Of a DNA stretch of 64,000 bases, positions 46,101 through 59,725 are shown one piece after another (within the stretch, counting starts at the first letter, position 1; the number at the start of each line of letters is the position of its first letter). The DNA comes from Paraescarpia echinospica (taxonomy: Eukaryota > Annelida > Polychaeta > Sabellida > Siboglinidae): assembly GCA_020002185.1 (NCBI GenBank), contig CM034541.1:31026648-31090647 (forward strand), written 5' to 3'. The position numbers were made by a program, and so were the translations under genes. The notes beneath the pieces are model-generated. The model made no database searches. It had not been told where the DNA came from and saw only the letters and a program-made list of their open reading frames with translations.

Positions 46101-46330
46101 AGGTGAGAGAGAGAGAGGGGGTGAGAGTACGAGCAGATTAACAGGTGTGTAGCAGAGCAGTTGATGAGATGTGTATCGGAGGAATACACGAGGAGAGGAG
46201 GATATGAAGGTAAGAGGAGAGGATTGGAGAAGGAAAGTAGGCGATGGAGTGATGATGAGAGGAAGAGATGGTGGTCAGAGGGAAGGAGTAGAGAAGAAGA
46301 GGGTAGAGACGGAGGAAGGGAAGCCTGGGG
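43200..46330 (+). repeat. 3.1-kb polypurine block (AGGAG/GATGAG type)
   Basis: Strongly purine-rich on the plus strand. It starts as a near-perfect GGAGA/GGAGGAGA minisatellite (43,202-43,370) and degrades into AGGAGCAGATGAGCATAG-type units. Long Leu/Ser/Pro-rich frames on the minus strand are translations of it. It lies just upstream of exon 1 of the NLR gene. Confidence 0.9.
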
Positions 46331-46929
46331 AAGGAGTAGGTTTAGCTCAGTTATAGTGTATCTTGTGTGTCCACGTTTGGATCTATAACTCGGGCTAAGT
46401 AATATTGTCTAATGCAGACGACTAAGCGAATAACTGAGAACAAACGTTGCAGTAAAAGAATCACTATTGCCGATGCTTGTTTGTAGTGTGTATCATCTAG
46501 AAGCTGCTATCAGAGGAAGTTTAAGAAGTTTCTTGTTCGTGTATTGGTAACGGCCGATGACCGCACTAGTGGCGCCACATAGTGTTAACATATTACCCGG
46601 TAGACGGCGCGACTGTGTCTGCTGGCTTAGTGTATGTAAAACCAGCGCAGTAGCCCCAATTATCGAAGCTCCGTGATGTGGTGCCGCCGTTTGTGACACA
46701 CGGTTCAAGCAGAGGGACAGATGAACGTCTCAGTTGGAGGATTACGTTGACCTACAAGGCGTGCAGTTGGAGGCCTCAATGGAGGAGTTCAGTTGGAGGT
46801 TTATGTGCGCTTCAACGGGTGCAGTTGGTAGGTATCAAGGTATTGGTGGGGGGTCAGCTGGAAGTTGTTTATGTGTCTGAAAGGGCGCAATTAGAAGTGG
46901 TATGGCCAGATGTGAGGGCCAGGAGCATG
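46331..46929. other. Non-coding with short GCAGTTGGAGG repeats
   Basis: Several loosely spaced CAGTTGGAGG motifs at 46,730-46,880 precede the 54-bp array. Confidence 0.5.
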
Positions 46930-48515
<1,586 letters not shown>

Positions 48516-48737
48516 AAAATCAAACAAACAATTCCCCGTAAACTAATCTTAGTTACCTGCCTAGTGCGAAATATGTGGGATTTTGATGAAAAAAGAGCTT
48601 GACCGCTACGTACTCCAACCAGGAACACATTGCGTAAGTTACCAAAGCTGATCTACGTGATCAATGCACGTGACGGGTCTAAAAGTTGGCAGGCAGGTAC
48701 CGCAACAATAGTGCACGGTCACCAGTACTAAATGTTT

Positions 48738-48844
<107 letters not shown>

Positions 48845-48913
48845 CCTGCGTATGTGTACATGTTCGTGCGTGTGTGTGTACGTGTGTGCGTGCGTGTCCG
48901 GTCCGGTCCGGTC

Positions 48914-50164
48914 CGTGAATTTCGTGTGCCAGTGCGCATGCGATCGGGCGATTTGATATAAAAGAATAAACGAATGTTACACATCTGCCCCCTGTCGAAC
49001 TGTTCAGAGATTTTCACTGTGAAGATTTCTGTAAAGCATTCACCCTCGAAACGTTTTTGGGATTAGTGGCGCGTTCAGTTCCCGGTGGGTTGCTGTTTAA
49101 TATAATGTTGACATGAGCACACTATCTGCAGCGGCCTAACGACTATCAGAGTGCTTTGAGAGCAGACATTGCAGCTCAAGGACTGGTCTTTATAGACACT
49201 GACCATTTGTTGTGTGAGTTCATTCACGTGTTCCATTTCCATGCTCCGATCTTTTATTTCCCAAACAAATCCAGGCAGAGAAATTGTCATTACTAAAAGC
49301 CGGGTTGATTTTAACAGTAATTATAATATGTTCACCTGTGCGCTCAAGCGTCACATAATCCACCTGTCTTATTAATTATGAAATATATGCACCAGGAACA
49401 GTTTAAGTAAATTAACGATGCTTATCTTATGACATGCTACATATAATAAACAAGTGAATAAACAATTAAGAGGAAAAACACCTAACCGAACAGAAGCTGA
49501 AGTTCAGGCCCGGTCATTGTCGTAGGTAGTTTATCGATCCACTAAAAAACAGGGTCATATGTTTATATATTTAGCTATACGACTACTTTTGGGGTTGTGG
49601 CGTCACTCGCGTCCAACCATTCAATCAACGTCAGTCTAAACACTTGGCAAAATACATGTTTCAGAAGCTGTTTCTCCGAATTGGATATTCCTATTATGCT
49701 TATGTACGAGAACAGAAAAAATTATAAAAGCCTTATCTTGAATGTACCAGAAAAAACACTATATAACGGTTTGCGTCAGCCGTCACTCAGCATAACTTTC
49801 AAAGAAGGATTAGCGAACATATATAATTGTGATCAAGTAGAAAATTAGTAATATATTTCAATGGAAGTAATGTATAAAAGGTACCAGCACTTATAGTTTA
49901 CATCCGGCTAAATTTGCCTGACGTGCAGCTATGTATAGATAAGACCTTTGAAAAGCATTCACCCGTGAAGCGCGTGCTACGACACGGTTGACTGGCGCGC
50001 TCCACTCGTCCACGCCGCGTATAAACATGTATACCACAAGACACGCTCACGTATAATGTTGGTCCAATGTCATAAAACTTGTTATTGAAAAGTTTATTTG
50101 CTATGAAACATTAAAGAATGTAATATCAACGATTTTGTATTAAACCTCACATTGAAGATGCATG
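48914..50164. other. Non-coding, nothing firmly recognised
   Basis: A minus-strand open stretch at 49,075-49,290 (MTISLPGFVWEIKDRSMEME and onward) has moderately protein-like composition but no splice support or family. No other candidate. Confidence 0.35.
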
Positions 50165-50345
50165 TTTTATTGGGGTGTGGTGACAAAGTGACTAGAGCCT
50201 CGGACTCAGTCGAATCCCAGGTTCGAATCCTCGTTTCGAACCTTGGGCAAATTTGTTCGTTCCACGTTGCACCAGTTCACTCAGCTGTGTGAATGTGTAC
50301 ACAATCAAATAGGGAGATAGGTAAGCACGAGAGGGAGAGCGACGG
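50165..50345 (+). mobile_element. tRNA-derived SINE, copy 3
   Basis: Plus-strand head TGGGGTGTGGTGACAAAGTG, B box GGTTCGAATCC, then the common core AACCTTGGGCAAATTTGTTC and CACCAGTTCACTCAGCTGTG. The 3' half differs from the copies at 30 and 55 kb. Confidence 0.7.
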
Positions 50346-50364
50346 AATCGCTTAGGTTAAAAAA

Positions 50365-50870
50365 TCAAATCAAAATCAAATCGTGATATTTATATTGCGC
50401 CGTTCCAACAATCGTTGCTCACGGCGCCTTACAGAATGTTCGGGAAAACAGGTAAGTCTTAAGGTTTGATTTAAAATCAGTGTTTGTCATTGTTGTTGCA
50501 GTCAGCTTTTGCGGCAGCAAGTTCCATAGTGTTGGGGCTGCCACGCAAAAGGATCTATCACCCCAGCGACGCGTTGCACGTGGTACACATAGATGATTGT
50601 GTTCACTGGAGCGCAACAATCGAGTTGGCTGACGTCGGGTCACACATTTGGTGATATACTGTGGTGCACAGCCAGTCAGTGCTCGGTGCGTGAGTAGAAG
50701 TATCTTATACTCTACTCTAACTGCTATTGGCAGCCAGTGCAGCTTGATCAATAGAGGTGTGACATGACAGAACTTCCTGGCGCCGTCGACAAGGCGAGCC
50801 GCCCAGTTCTGTACTCTCTGCAACCGGGGGACGATAGCCGAAGAGGCGGGGACGGGGAAGGCGGAGAGGC
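50365..50870 (-). mobile_element. LINE ORF2 C-terminal tail (CR1/L2-like) with TGATTT-type 3' end
   Basis: The minus strand reads PRLQRVQNWAARLVDGARKF, TPLLIKLHWLPIAVRVEYKI, LLLTHRALTGCAPQYITKCV and a final TNTDFKSNLKTYLFSRTF, then a 3' UTR ending in GATTTGATTTTGATTTG. This is the same family region as at 30.5-31.0 kb but better preserved. It is truncated at its 5' side exactly by a GGAGAGGC array. Confidence 0.88.
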
Positions 50871-50972
50871 GGAGAGGCGGAGAGGCGGAGAGGCGGAGAG
50901 GCGGAGAGGCGGAGAGACGGAGAGGCGGAGAGGCGGAGAGGCGGAGAGGCGGAGAGGCGGAGAGGCGGAGAC
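50855..50972 (+). repeat. (GGAGAGGC)n octamer array
   Basis: About 14 copies of an 8-bp unit replacing the upstream part of the LINE reading frame (minus-strand translation LRLSASPP). Confidence 0.95.
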
Positions 50973-51054
50973 GACGGGAGGCCATCTTGATTACAACAGA
51001 GGAGATAATACGAGTTTTCATAGTGCATCATTTTATGAACGCAGACACTGAATA

Positions 51055-52157
51055 AAACCGTTTACGAGTTCAACCTGGTTACTACAGTAATACGGCAGTT
51101 TTGAGGTAGTACGCCGACATTTGCACGAAACATGCCATCTCTCAAGACCCAACCATAGGTGACTTGAACAATGGAATCCACGCACATGTGTTACCAAATA
51201 TGGAAGGTTAAATTGGAAGAGGTTTTGGTTAGCTCAAAAATGTGGACTGTCACCATGAAACCTTATCAATAGTCCCCCTTCCCATCCCATTGTTCGATGT
51301 CATGGTCCTAGACAGCGGAGATCGAGAGGTGCTGCTGAAGCTCCGGTTCAGCCCCCCTATCCAAAATATTAATTTCGTTCGGGCGCCAGTGGTGTCGAAC
51401 GTGTTGCTCATGTTATGCTATTTATATACTATTTATATACACAGATCTGCCTGAAACCCATTTAAATATTATTGATAAAGGCCACGACTGTACAATGAAA
51501 CGTCTGACGCTGAAACAACGTGGTCATTGACGTGTGACACTGTCGGCTTCATGTGGCGCCAAGGTAGGGCGGAGGTCCAGGGGCAGATTGGAGGGACAGT
51601 TTGCCAATCTCAAGCTGGTAGTTTGTATTAATTTGCATTAATTTTAATATTATTGCATTCATTTGTATTAATATAGAACATTTCTTAAATAAAACAATTG
51701 GAAATATTTTGTTGCTCACAATATGAAAAGGTACATTTATCCTGGTACGATTGACCCTCACAAAATAATTGTGGTAATTTAGCCCAAATCCTGATGGCGC
51801 TGCACATGTGGTTGGTTTGGGAGGAAGAAGGCGAAATAACCACGGACGCCTGGGAATAGCGGGAAGAAATGAAAGCGTAACGGACAGACGGACATATGGG
51901 CCTGCGAACAGAAGGACAGAAGGACAGACGAAAAACGTACAGAAGGATAGACGTAGTGCTGACAAACACACCAACAAACAGAGAGGCGTGTATGTTAAGA
52001 ACAAAATACAGTGGACATCATCGTTAGATATATATTTGTACGCCCTAAACGGTTTTCTTTTTTAAATAATCACAATCAATGTTCAACTTTTAGCCGGCTG
52101 ACCCATCGTAGAGGCAGACGCATAGAACATATAATTGTTTAGTACATGCTTCCTACT
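51055..52157 (+). repeat. Left member of a roughly 1-kb direct repeat pair
   Basis: Shares order and content with 52,868-53,836: GTTTACGAGTTCAACCTGG near the start, TGATAAAGGCCACGACTGTA, GTAGGGCGGAGGTCCAGGGG, GGTTTGGGAGGAAGAAGGCG, and the end CATCGTAGAGGCAGACGCAT plus TTAGTACATGCTTCCTACTA. Divergence is visible but the alignment is continuous. Confidence 0.75.
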
Positions 52158-52179
52158 ACAGCGCCAGGAAAGAATGGAT

Positions 52180-52612
52180 CGGAAAAGATTGTGACAGGAG
52201 AGTAGAAGACAGGGGAACAAAACTACAACCAGGCATATGCAAACCGGAGAAGGAGCTACTCCGAGGCAGTGATTGAGGGGGCGATGAAGAAAGAGAGGGT
52301 GTTCATGGGCGACTCTATTCTGAGAAAGACAGATAAGACACTAAGCGAGGTGGAGGACGTCGTTGTTTGTCTACTGGGGGCTAGGATAGAACATGTGACT
52401 GAAAGGGTAGAGAAGGTATTGGGGCATGGCAAGGGAGGGTCTATACTAATACATGTAGGAACAAATAATGCAGACAGGGAGGGAACAACTGGGATAGTAC
52501 AGATGTACAGACAGGTACGGGGGAAGTTAAAGAAGACAAGAGTCGAACAAATTATTCTCTCAGGGCGGACGGGCGGACGGGCGGACGGGCGGACGGGCGG
52601 ACGGGCGAATTT
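52180..52612 (+). pseudogene. LINE ORF1 with SGNH-hydrolase (esterase)-like domain, truncated by an array
   Basis: The frame reads RSYSEAVIEGAMKKERVFMG, then DSILRKTDKTLSEVEDVVVC, LLGARIEHVTERVEKVLGHG and GGSILIHVGTNNADREGTTG to RVEQIILSG. It shows the block-I G-D-S-I serine motif and a G-T-N-N block-III equivalent of SGNH esterases, which occur in ORF1 of CR1-type LINEs. After IILSG the frame runs into a (GGGCGGAC)n array (52,563-52,606) and resumes only briefly, so the C-terminal part, including the catalytic His block, is missing. No zinc knuckle or ORF2 follows. It lies exactly between two direct repeats of about 1 kb, which could be duplicated 5' leader sequence or long terminal-type repeats of one composite insertion. 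Confidence 0.65.
52563..52606 (+). repeat. (GGGCGGAC)n octamer array
   Basis: Five copies of GGGCGGAC interrupting the SGNH reading frame. Confidence 0.95.
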
Positions 52613-52867
52613 TCAGCGGGCGTTAGAGCACGCACACCAAAGAGTCGACAAAACGAACATATAGGTATCACACATGGCAGATACGGAGGCATAGTATGTC
52701 TGTTTTTACAAAATGAATGTTTAATTAAAAATGAGTAAGAACCGCATAAGTATGTAGCCTGTCATATGTCAATCCTGCTCCGTACTGGTCGGCGTTACAA
52801 GGAAACAGAAGAGTCCGGATAGATGTACGACCAAAGTCTACTGTCAGATGGACCGGAGACACGCATC

Positions 52868-53836
52868 GAAGCCAGTTTACGAGGTCAACATGACTCCTAC
52901 GCTAACACGATAACTATAGAATGAAACTTGCCAGCGCTCAAGATCCAACCTGGCTTGAAAGACAGTTGAATTACATGGTGACCGTTTAGTTTCAATAAAA
53001 TCTGCTACGTAAGAAGGCATTATATACAAGCGGTACGGGTTGCTCATGTTATACTATTAATATACTACTTATATGCATAGCGCTGTGTGAAAACCGTTTA
53101 AAAATTACTGATAAAGGTCACAACATCTCAATGTAACGACAGTTGCTGAAACAGCGCCGTCGCTGAAGCGTGATACTGTCGGCTTTGCATGACGCTCTGT
53201 CGTGGCGCCAATGTAGGGCGGAGTTCCAGGGGCAGATTGTTGGGAGAGTTTGCCTACCTCTGTTTGGTAGTTTGTATTAATATAAATACTCTCTTATATA
53301 ACAATACAACTGGAGACATTTTCTCGTTCACAACATGACAAGGTATATTTAAGCTGTTACGGTCGACTTTCACAAAACATAATTGTTTAGCCCAAATGCC
53401 GATGACGCTGCACGTGTGGCTGGTTTGGGAGGAGGAAGGCTAAAGAACCACGGACGTCTGGGAATAGCGGGAAGGAATGACAGCGTAATAGGCAGACGGG
53501 CAGACGGGCAGACGGACAGACGGGCAGACGGACGGACGGACGGACGGACGGATAGACGGACAACCGAACAGAAGGATAAACGTTGTGCTAACAAACACGC
53601 CAAAAACAGAGACGTGTCTATTAGGGACAACATACAGTGGACATCATCTAAGGAAAATAAAGGGCCCCCAAAGGTATGCCATACGTGGAAATCAGTTCGT
53701 GGAATCTACATTTGTACGCCCTACACGGTTTTCTTTTTAAAATATACACTATCACTATTCAACTTTTAGCCGACTGACTCATCGTAGAGGCAGATGCATC
53801 GAAAATATAATTGTTTAGTACATGCTACCTACTACT
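52868..53836 (+). repeat. Right member of the roughly 1-kb direct repeat pair
   Basis: Counterpart of 51,055-52,157. It contains an expanded GGGCAGACGGACGGAC tract (53,490-53,562) where the left copy has only a short one. Confidence 0.75.
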
Positions 53837-54089
53837 GACAATTTCTAACTGTGCTGTTGCAAGAGCACACTCCAAGAATTCAATCAAACAGCGGCTGTGA
53901 TCCTTCCACAAAGGTGGAGCGGTGCAGTGTGCGCCTCAAATAGAACTGTTGTGCCGTTCTCAACTATATATCGTTGCTTGATGTACTGAGAGCTGTGGTT
54001 AAATGTTAACGTCTACCCTATGGGGTTTAGCTACGTAACGCATTGCATTCTAAATTACAGTATTATGTGTAGCTGTTTACAATAAAGTG

Positions 54090-54095
54090 CGTGTA

Positions 54096-54134
<39 letters not shown>

Positions 54135-54165
54135 AACATGTACAAGATGTACTTATTTGTGGTGT

Positions 54166-54253
<88 letters not shown>

Positions 54254-54305
54254 GCGTGTGCGGGTGTGTGTGTGGTGTGTGTGCATGCGTGCGTGCGTGT
54301 GTGTG
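54090..54305 (+). repeat. (GTGC)n and (GT)n microsatellites
   Basis: GTGC repeats at 54,093-54,133, pure GT at about 54,168-54,248 and mixed GTGTGC after it. Confidence 0.97.
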
Positions 54306-54865
54306 CAAAATTTACAAGATGTAGATATTTGATCATACTTGCTACCATAACAAATTGCATATCACTTTTCGACGTGTTTGTGTATTTAGTGACCTTTACA
54401 AAGCGGTCTTTCGTGTAGCGCGCACTGCGATAGCGATACGGTTGAGTAGCGCGACCACTATGTCATTTAAACATAAATACGCACAAAATACGTTCAATGT
54501 GTTTCTGTATACAACACATGTGGTTGAGAAAAATAGTGTAAAACGGTTCATTTCAACACCAACGAATTAACGTTTAGCTCATTGTGTGTCTTCATAAACT
54601 CGCAGCGCTACCCGACAGTTAGGAGGCATATCAAAGAGTAAACAATGTTTTTTTCACGTGGTTCCCTTATATCTTCAGTTAAGACAGGTAGTGGGCAAGC
54701 AGAGCGGTAATTGGGAAGGGGGATAATTTTAATTATTATTATTATTATCATCATCATCATCATTAGTGTCAATACTATCGTCATCATTATTATATAGTTA
54801 TGTATTTAACAGCAAAGAGCAAATGTCGAGCGTTTTGTTCAGGAGTAAAATGTAGAGGGAACAGG
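54306..54865. other. Non-coding
   Basis: Includes a short ATTATTATT/ATCATCATC run at 54,733-54,762. No gene seen. Confidence 0.5.
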
Positions 54866-55142
54866 CGGGAGGCGGAAAGGCGGTGGACGGAGAGGCAGGG
54901 AGTCTGTGGACGGGGAGGCCGTGACACAGGGAGGTAGGGACACAGGGATACAGGGAGACAGTGAGGTGGGGATACAGGGAGACATGGAGGTGGGGAGACA
55001 GGGAGGTGGGGAGACAGGGAGACAGGGAGGTGGGGAGACAGGGAGACAGGGAGACAGGGAGAGAGACAGGGAGACAGGGAGACAGGGAGACAGGGAGACG
55101 GGGGAGACGGGGAAGACGGGGAAGACGGGGAGGGGGAGATAG
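54866..55142 (+). repeat. G-rich minisatellite (GACAGGGA / GGTGGGGA)
   Basis: GGGAGACAGGGAGACAGGGA-type units with many GGG runs at regular 8-bp spacing, so G-quadruplex potential is high on the plus strand. Confidence 0.92.
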
Positions 55143-55399
55143 GGAAGTCTGGAGTTGGGTGTTGGGATGGAAACCGGTAGGAGAAGAAGCGTGGAATATA
55201 CTGAACGAGTTTCGATAAGGAGAAGGCATCAATTAGAAAACTGTTTTAGTATCAAGATTACTGTTCGCATGATAAGTCTGATCCTTGCATTATTATTTTC
55301 AGAACATTAAAAAATCATAGAAGTTCACTTCCAATAGGAAATCACAAAAAGGTGGTCCGCGCGAACCTCCTAAAGTATCTGGCTACGGCCGTGCTGTCC

Positions 55400-56215
55400 C
55401 GGTTGTTTACTCGTGTAGTATATCTGCATGTACCCGTTGTTTTCTTGTGTAATAGGACTAGCAGTATCCAGTTTTATTCTTGTAGGCCTAGCAGTGCCCG
55501 TGGTTTATTGTTGTAGTAGGTCTAGCAGAACACGTTGTGTACTCGTGTAGTAAGCCTAGCAGTACCCATCTTACACAGTCCTACGGACAGCACAAAGCGC
55601 TTTACATTTTACTCCCTGTCAGACCTGTTCAATCGATCACCAGCTAGACGTCTCTGGGAAGCATTCAGCCACGCTGCAATTACTGCGCGAAGATTATTCG
55701 TACTCAAATATCCACCACAGTCTGTAACAAGATACTCATTAATACAGCTAAGTGAACTGGAGCAACGTAGAGTGAACGAACTTGCCCAAGGTTCGTCACG
55801 GCAGCACATGATACGAACCCGGGTTCTCTCGATTGAGAGTCCGATGCCCTTGCCATTGAGCATCACAACTAACTCTTGTAGGACTAGCACGACCCGTTGT
55901 TTATTACTGCAGTGTGCCCATCACAATGCTTTGCTTACTCAGGGAGTATACCTAGTAGTATCCATACTTTACTCATTGAATATGCCTGGGCCTAACAATG
56001 CCCGTTTTTAACTCATGCCCACGTGTACCTGCTATTGACTCTTCCAGCACGTTTAGTATTTGTAGTACGCTAATAGCTACCAGTTGCTTTTGCATTGAAT
56101 ATGGCTAACAGTACCCACTGTTTAGTCGTTGAATACACCTAGCCGTATCGCTTGTTTACCCACGAAGTACGCCTAGCATTAACCTAGTTTACTGTAGGAT
56201 AATGTCTAGCACCAG
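55400..56215 (+). repeat. Minisatellite of about 35-45 bp (CCTAGCAGTACCCGTTGTTT) split by a SINE
   Basis: Degenerate units lie on both sides of the SINE at 55,575-55,870: four or five before it and about seven after. Confidence 0.75.
55575..55872 (-). mobile_element. tRNA-derived SINE, copy 2
   Basis: The minus strand has ATCGAGAGAACCCGGGTTCG, core CCTTGGGCAAGTTCGTTCAC and TTGCTCCAGTTCACTTAGCT, and 3' end GAGTAAAATGTAAAGCGCTT. It is the best match to the copy at 30.1 kb. It was inserted into a pre-existing minisatellite. Confidence 0.82.
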
Positions 56216-56429
56216 GCAAACGAAATCTACATTTGATAAAAAAAATTCCCCAAACAAGATATGAAATAATTTGTTATTCCACCAGAAACAAGGACTACGG
56301 ACATATCCAACAAATGGAGAGCTCTGCTCTGTCGTTGCAACGGCACTGGCACTAACATACTTCTAACCACAACTAGACTTATGGCGCTAATGGCCCCAGA
56401 ACAAGGTACAAGACAATGACTCTAGAGAC

Positions 56430-56432
56430 AGA

Positions 56433-56470
<38 letters not shown>

Positions 56471-56528
56471 GGGACGAGTGAGTGAGAGAGAGATAAATAG
56501 ATAGACAGAGAGAGAAAAAAAAAGAGAA

Positions 56529-56574
<46 letters not shown>

Positions 56575-56575
56575 T

Positions 56576-56640
<65 letters not shown>

Positions 56641-56645
56641 TGGGT
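56430..56645 (+). repeat. (GA)n microsatellite
   Basis: Long GA runs with short interruptions (GAGAAAAAAAAAG near 56,511-56,526). Confidence 0.97.
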
Positions 56646-57505
56646 GAGTGAGTGAGTGAGGGAATGACGGAGAGAGAGGGGGGAGGTGTGGAAAGTGTTG
56701 AGAACGGAGACACAATGTGATTTAGCTGTGACGTCTCGTATTATCAACATATGGTGTCATTTTACCTTTGTCCTAGCATGGATGCCCAACCAGGGAACTC
56801 CCAACGCCAACAGACTATGGGTTTCACACACATTCCCATAGATCTGAGTGAGCCGCTCGAGGTGCGAGGTAATATGCAACATTAACATGCGATATTACAA
56901 CAGCACTTCGCTCTAACTCACTCGATGACACTGCATTGGTATAATAAGTAAGACGGGTGACATACCGTGTCTGACGACCTCGGTGTCGTCGTTGTCTTCC
57001 TTTACTCGTTTCTTCCACGCACCATATCGCCAACTACACCCAAATCAAATATCAAAAGCTGGCAGCGGGTCGAATGTCGCCGGTAGAAAACTACCCCCCC
57101 CCACACACACACATATATACACACCTCAAACTTTGATGACGCGGGCTTAGACACATGCTCTAGCCAATCAGATTGTTCGTTTGTGGCATTAACCATGTAG
57201 GGGGTTTCCGGTCATTTCTCACCTGATCCACTCGCCAAGGGTAACATTCCGAAGAAGTGATATCATCCAACATTCAAGTTTAACGATGTTTCAAATGTAA
57301 GCGAATCACTGATAGCATTATGTTGGTCCAGACAGAGAGATACGATCCAACTGACGCACTCAAGACCTTCCCACGCCGCCGTGCTCTTTGCAGTGTGTTC
57401 AGTCTTGCGTGTCTGCCTTGGGACATGTAACCGCGACATTATACACCCTGCAGCAGATACAATATTGAACAATTTAATAACGTATCTGAGTCACGTTAGG
57501 GGGGT
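56646..57505. other. Non-coding, nothing recognised
   Basis: Open stretches on the minus strand at 56,824-57,472 have no family-like features. Confidence 0.4.
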
Positions 57506-58560
57506 ATAGTGGGAAGTCGATGCTACAAATTGATAGGAGGAAGATTTGATTGGTAGTAGGTGGTATTAGAGGGAGGTGGGATTAATGGAACATGGGATTA
57601 GTGAATATGGGATTACTGTGATGTGGGATTAGTTGGAAGTGGGATCAGAGGTAGGTGGGATTAGGGGGAGATGAGCTTTGTGGGAATTTTGATTAGTGGG
57701 TGATTGGATTAGTGTCAGATGAGCGTTGTAGGAGGTGGACTTAGTGGGAGGTGGGATTAGTAAAATGCTGAGATTAGTGGAAAGTTAGATTAGTGGGAAG
57801 TGGAATTATTGTGAGGTGGGATTAGTGGGAGGTGGGATTAATAGGAGGTGAGATTAGTGGGTGGTGGGGTTAATGGAATGGTGGATTATTGGAAGGTGGA
57901 ATTAGTGGGATTTGCTATTACTGGGAGGTGGGATTAATGGAAGGTGGGATTAGTGAACGTGGGATTATTTGGAAATGGGGTGAGTGGGAGGTGGGATTAC
58001 AGGGATTAGTTGGAAAAGGGATTAGTGAGAGGTGAGCTTTGTGTGAGGTGGGATTAACGGGATGTGGGATGAGTGGAAAGTGAGCTTAGTGGGATGTGGT
58101 ATTAACGTGAGGTGAGATTAGTGGATGATGGGAATAGCGGGAAGTTGGATCAATGGGAGTTGGGATTAGTGTAAGACGAGTTTAGTGGAAGGAGGGACTA
58201 GCGGGAGGTTGGATTAGCAGGAGGTGGGATTAGTGGGAGGTGGGTTAATAGGATGTGGGATTAGTCGGAAGTGGTATTAGTGGGAGGTGAGCTTAGTGGA
58301 TGTAGGATTAGTGGGAGGTGCAATTAGCGGGATGTGAGCAATAGGAGGAGCGATTAATTATAGAGGGATACGTAGAAGGTGATATTTGGGAGAGGTGGTA
58401 TTGCTGAGGTGGGGAAAGTGGGATGTGGGATTAGTAGGGGTGTGAATAGTAGGAGGTGTGGTTAGTGGGAAGGTAGATTAATGGGACGTTGGATTACGGA
58501 GACGTGGGAGGGGAGATTAGTTTGAATTGGGAATCGTGGAAGATGGTATCAATGGGAGGT
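57506..58560 (+). repeat. GTGGGATTAGTGGGAG minisatellite (about 15 bp)
   Basis: Around 65 imperfect units; the plus strand is nearly devoid of C. A C12 homopolymer lies shortly after at about 58,640. Confidence 0.92.
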
Positions 58561-58872
58561 AGACATCAAGATGCTAGCAGGTGAGAAGTTAGCCCTAATA
58601 CAGGTGTGCAATGTACAATTGAGACTCCGGTGACCACCACCCCCCCCCCCCAGTATATCGGCACCAGCGCCACCACACTCCGCACTGTGTGTGGTCTCAA
58701 CGACTCGGCAACGGCACTGTGTGACTCGTCAATTTTATACTTGAGTGATTCTGAACAGATTTGAACCACCGCTATTGAAAACAGTCCAGGGGGTTATTCC
58801 AGGGTTCGCACACAGCGATCCCGTTTATAGATATATATAGCAACAGGTGTCTGAGAATTTGGGACTGTTGTT

Positions 58873-58874
<2 letters not shown>

Positions 58875-58930
<56 letters not shown>

Positions 58931-59725
58931 TAATGAAAGGGAGAGAGAGAGAGAAGGGGGACAGAGAGAGAGAAAGGGAGACAGAGAGAGAAACAGAGAG
59001 ACAGAGAGATAGTGAGAGAGAAACACAGAGTGAGAGAGAAACAGACAGAGAGAGAAACAGAGAGAGAGAGAACGAAAGGGAGAGAGAGGAGGGGGGGACA
59101 GAGACAGAGAGAGAACGAGAGGAGGAGGAATGAAAGGAGAGAGGAAGGGACAGAGGAAAGGAGGACAGAGGAATGGAGGGAAACACAGAGGAAACAATGG
59201 AATGGGAGATGAACGAAAGGAGGAGGGGGACAGAGAGGAAAGGAGGAGGAAATGAGGAAATGAGGAAACAGGAAAGAATGGAAAGGGACAGGAAGGGAGG
59301 AGGAACACAGGAAATGAAGGGAAAGAGAACTGAGAGAGATGAAAGAGAGAGAGAGAGAGAGAGAGAAAGAATGAAAGGGAAAGAGAGAGAAGGGGGACAG
59401 AGAGTAGTGGAGGAAGGAGGAGGAACAGAGACAGAGAGAGGAAACAGAGAGAATGGAGGACAGAGAGAGAGAGAGAGAGAGGAATGAGGAGAGAGAGAGA
59501 GGGAGAGAGAGGAATGGAGAGAGAGAGAGAGAAAAGAACTGAAATGAGGGGACTGAGAAGGGACAGATGAAAGAGAAACAGAGGAATGAGAAAAGAGGAA
59601 GGAAACAAAACAGAGTGAGAAAGAGGGAAACAGAGAGAGAGAGAGAGAGAGAGAGTGAGAGAGAGAGAGAGAAAGGGAGAGAGAGAAAAAAAAAAGAGAG
59701 AGCGAGGGAGAGAGCGGGCGGACGG
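58875..59725 (+). repeat. 0.85-kb (GA)n / GGAAA polypurine block
   Basis: Alternates pure GA with AGAGAGAAACAGAGAGA and GGAGGAGG text. The three 390-400-residue Ser/Leu-rich minus-strand frames here are repeat translations. It ends in GGGCGGACGGGCGGGCGGGC. Confidence 0.95.

Noticed and set aside
43077..46189. Many Leu/Ser/Pro-rich minus-strand open frames
   Set aside because: They are products of the polypurine minisatellite; stop codons are simply rare in (CTC CTC TCT) sequence.
49075..49290. 71-residue minus-strand frame (MTISLPGFVWEIKDRSMEME...)
   Set aside because: Composition is acceptable, but there are no splice partners, no family motif and no conservation evidence.
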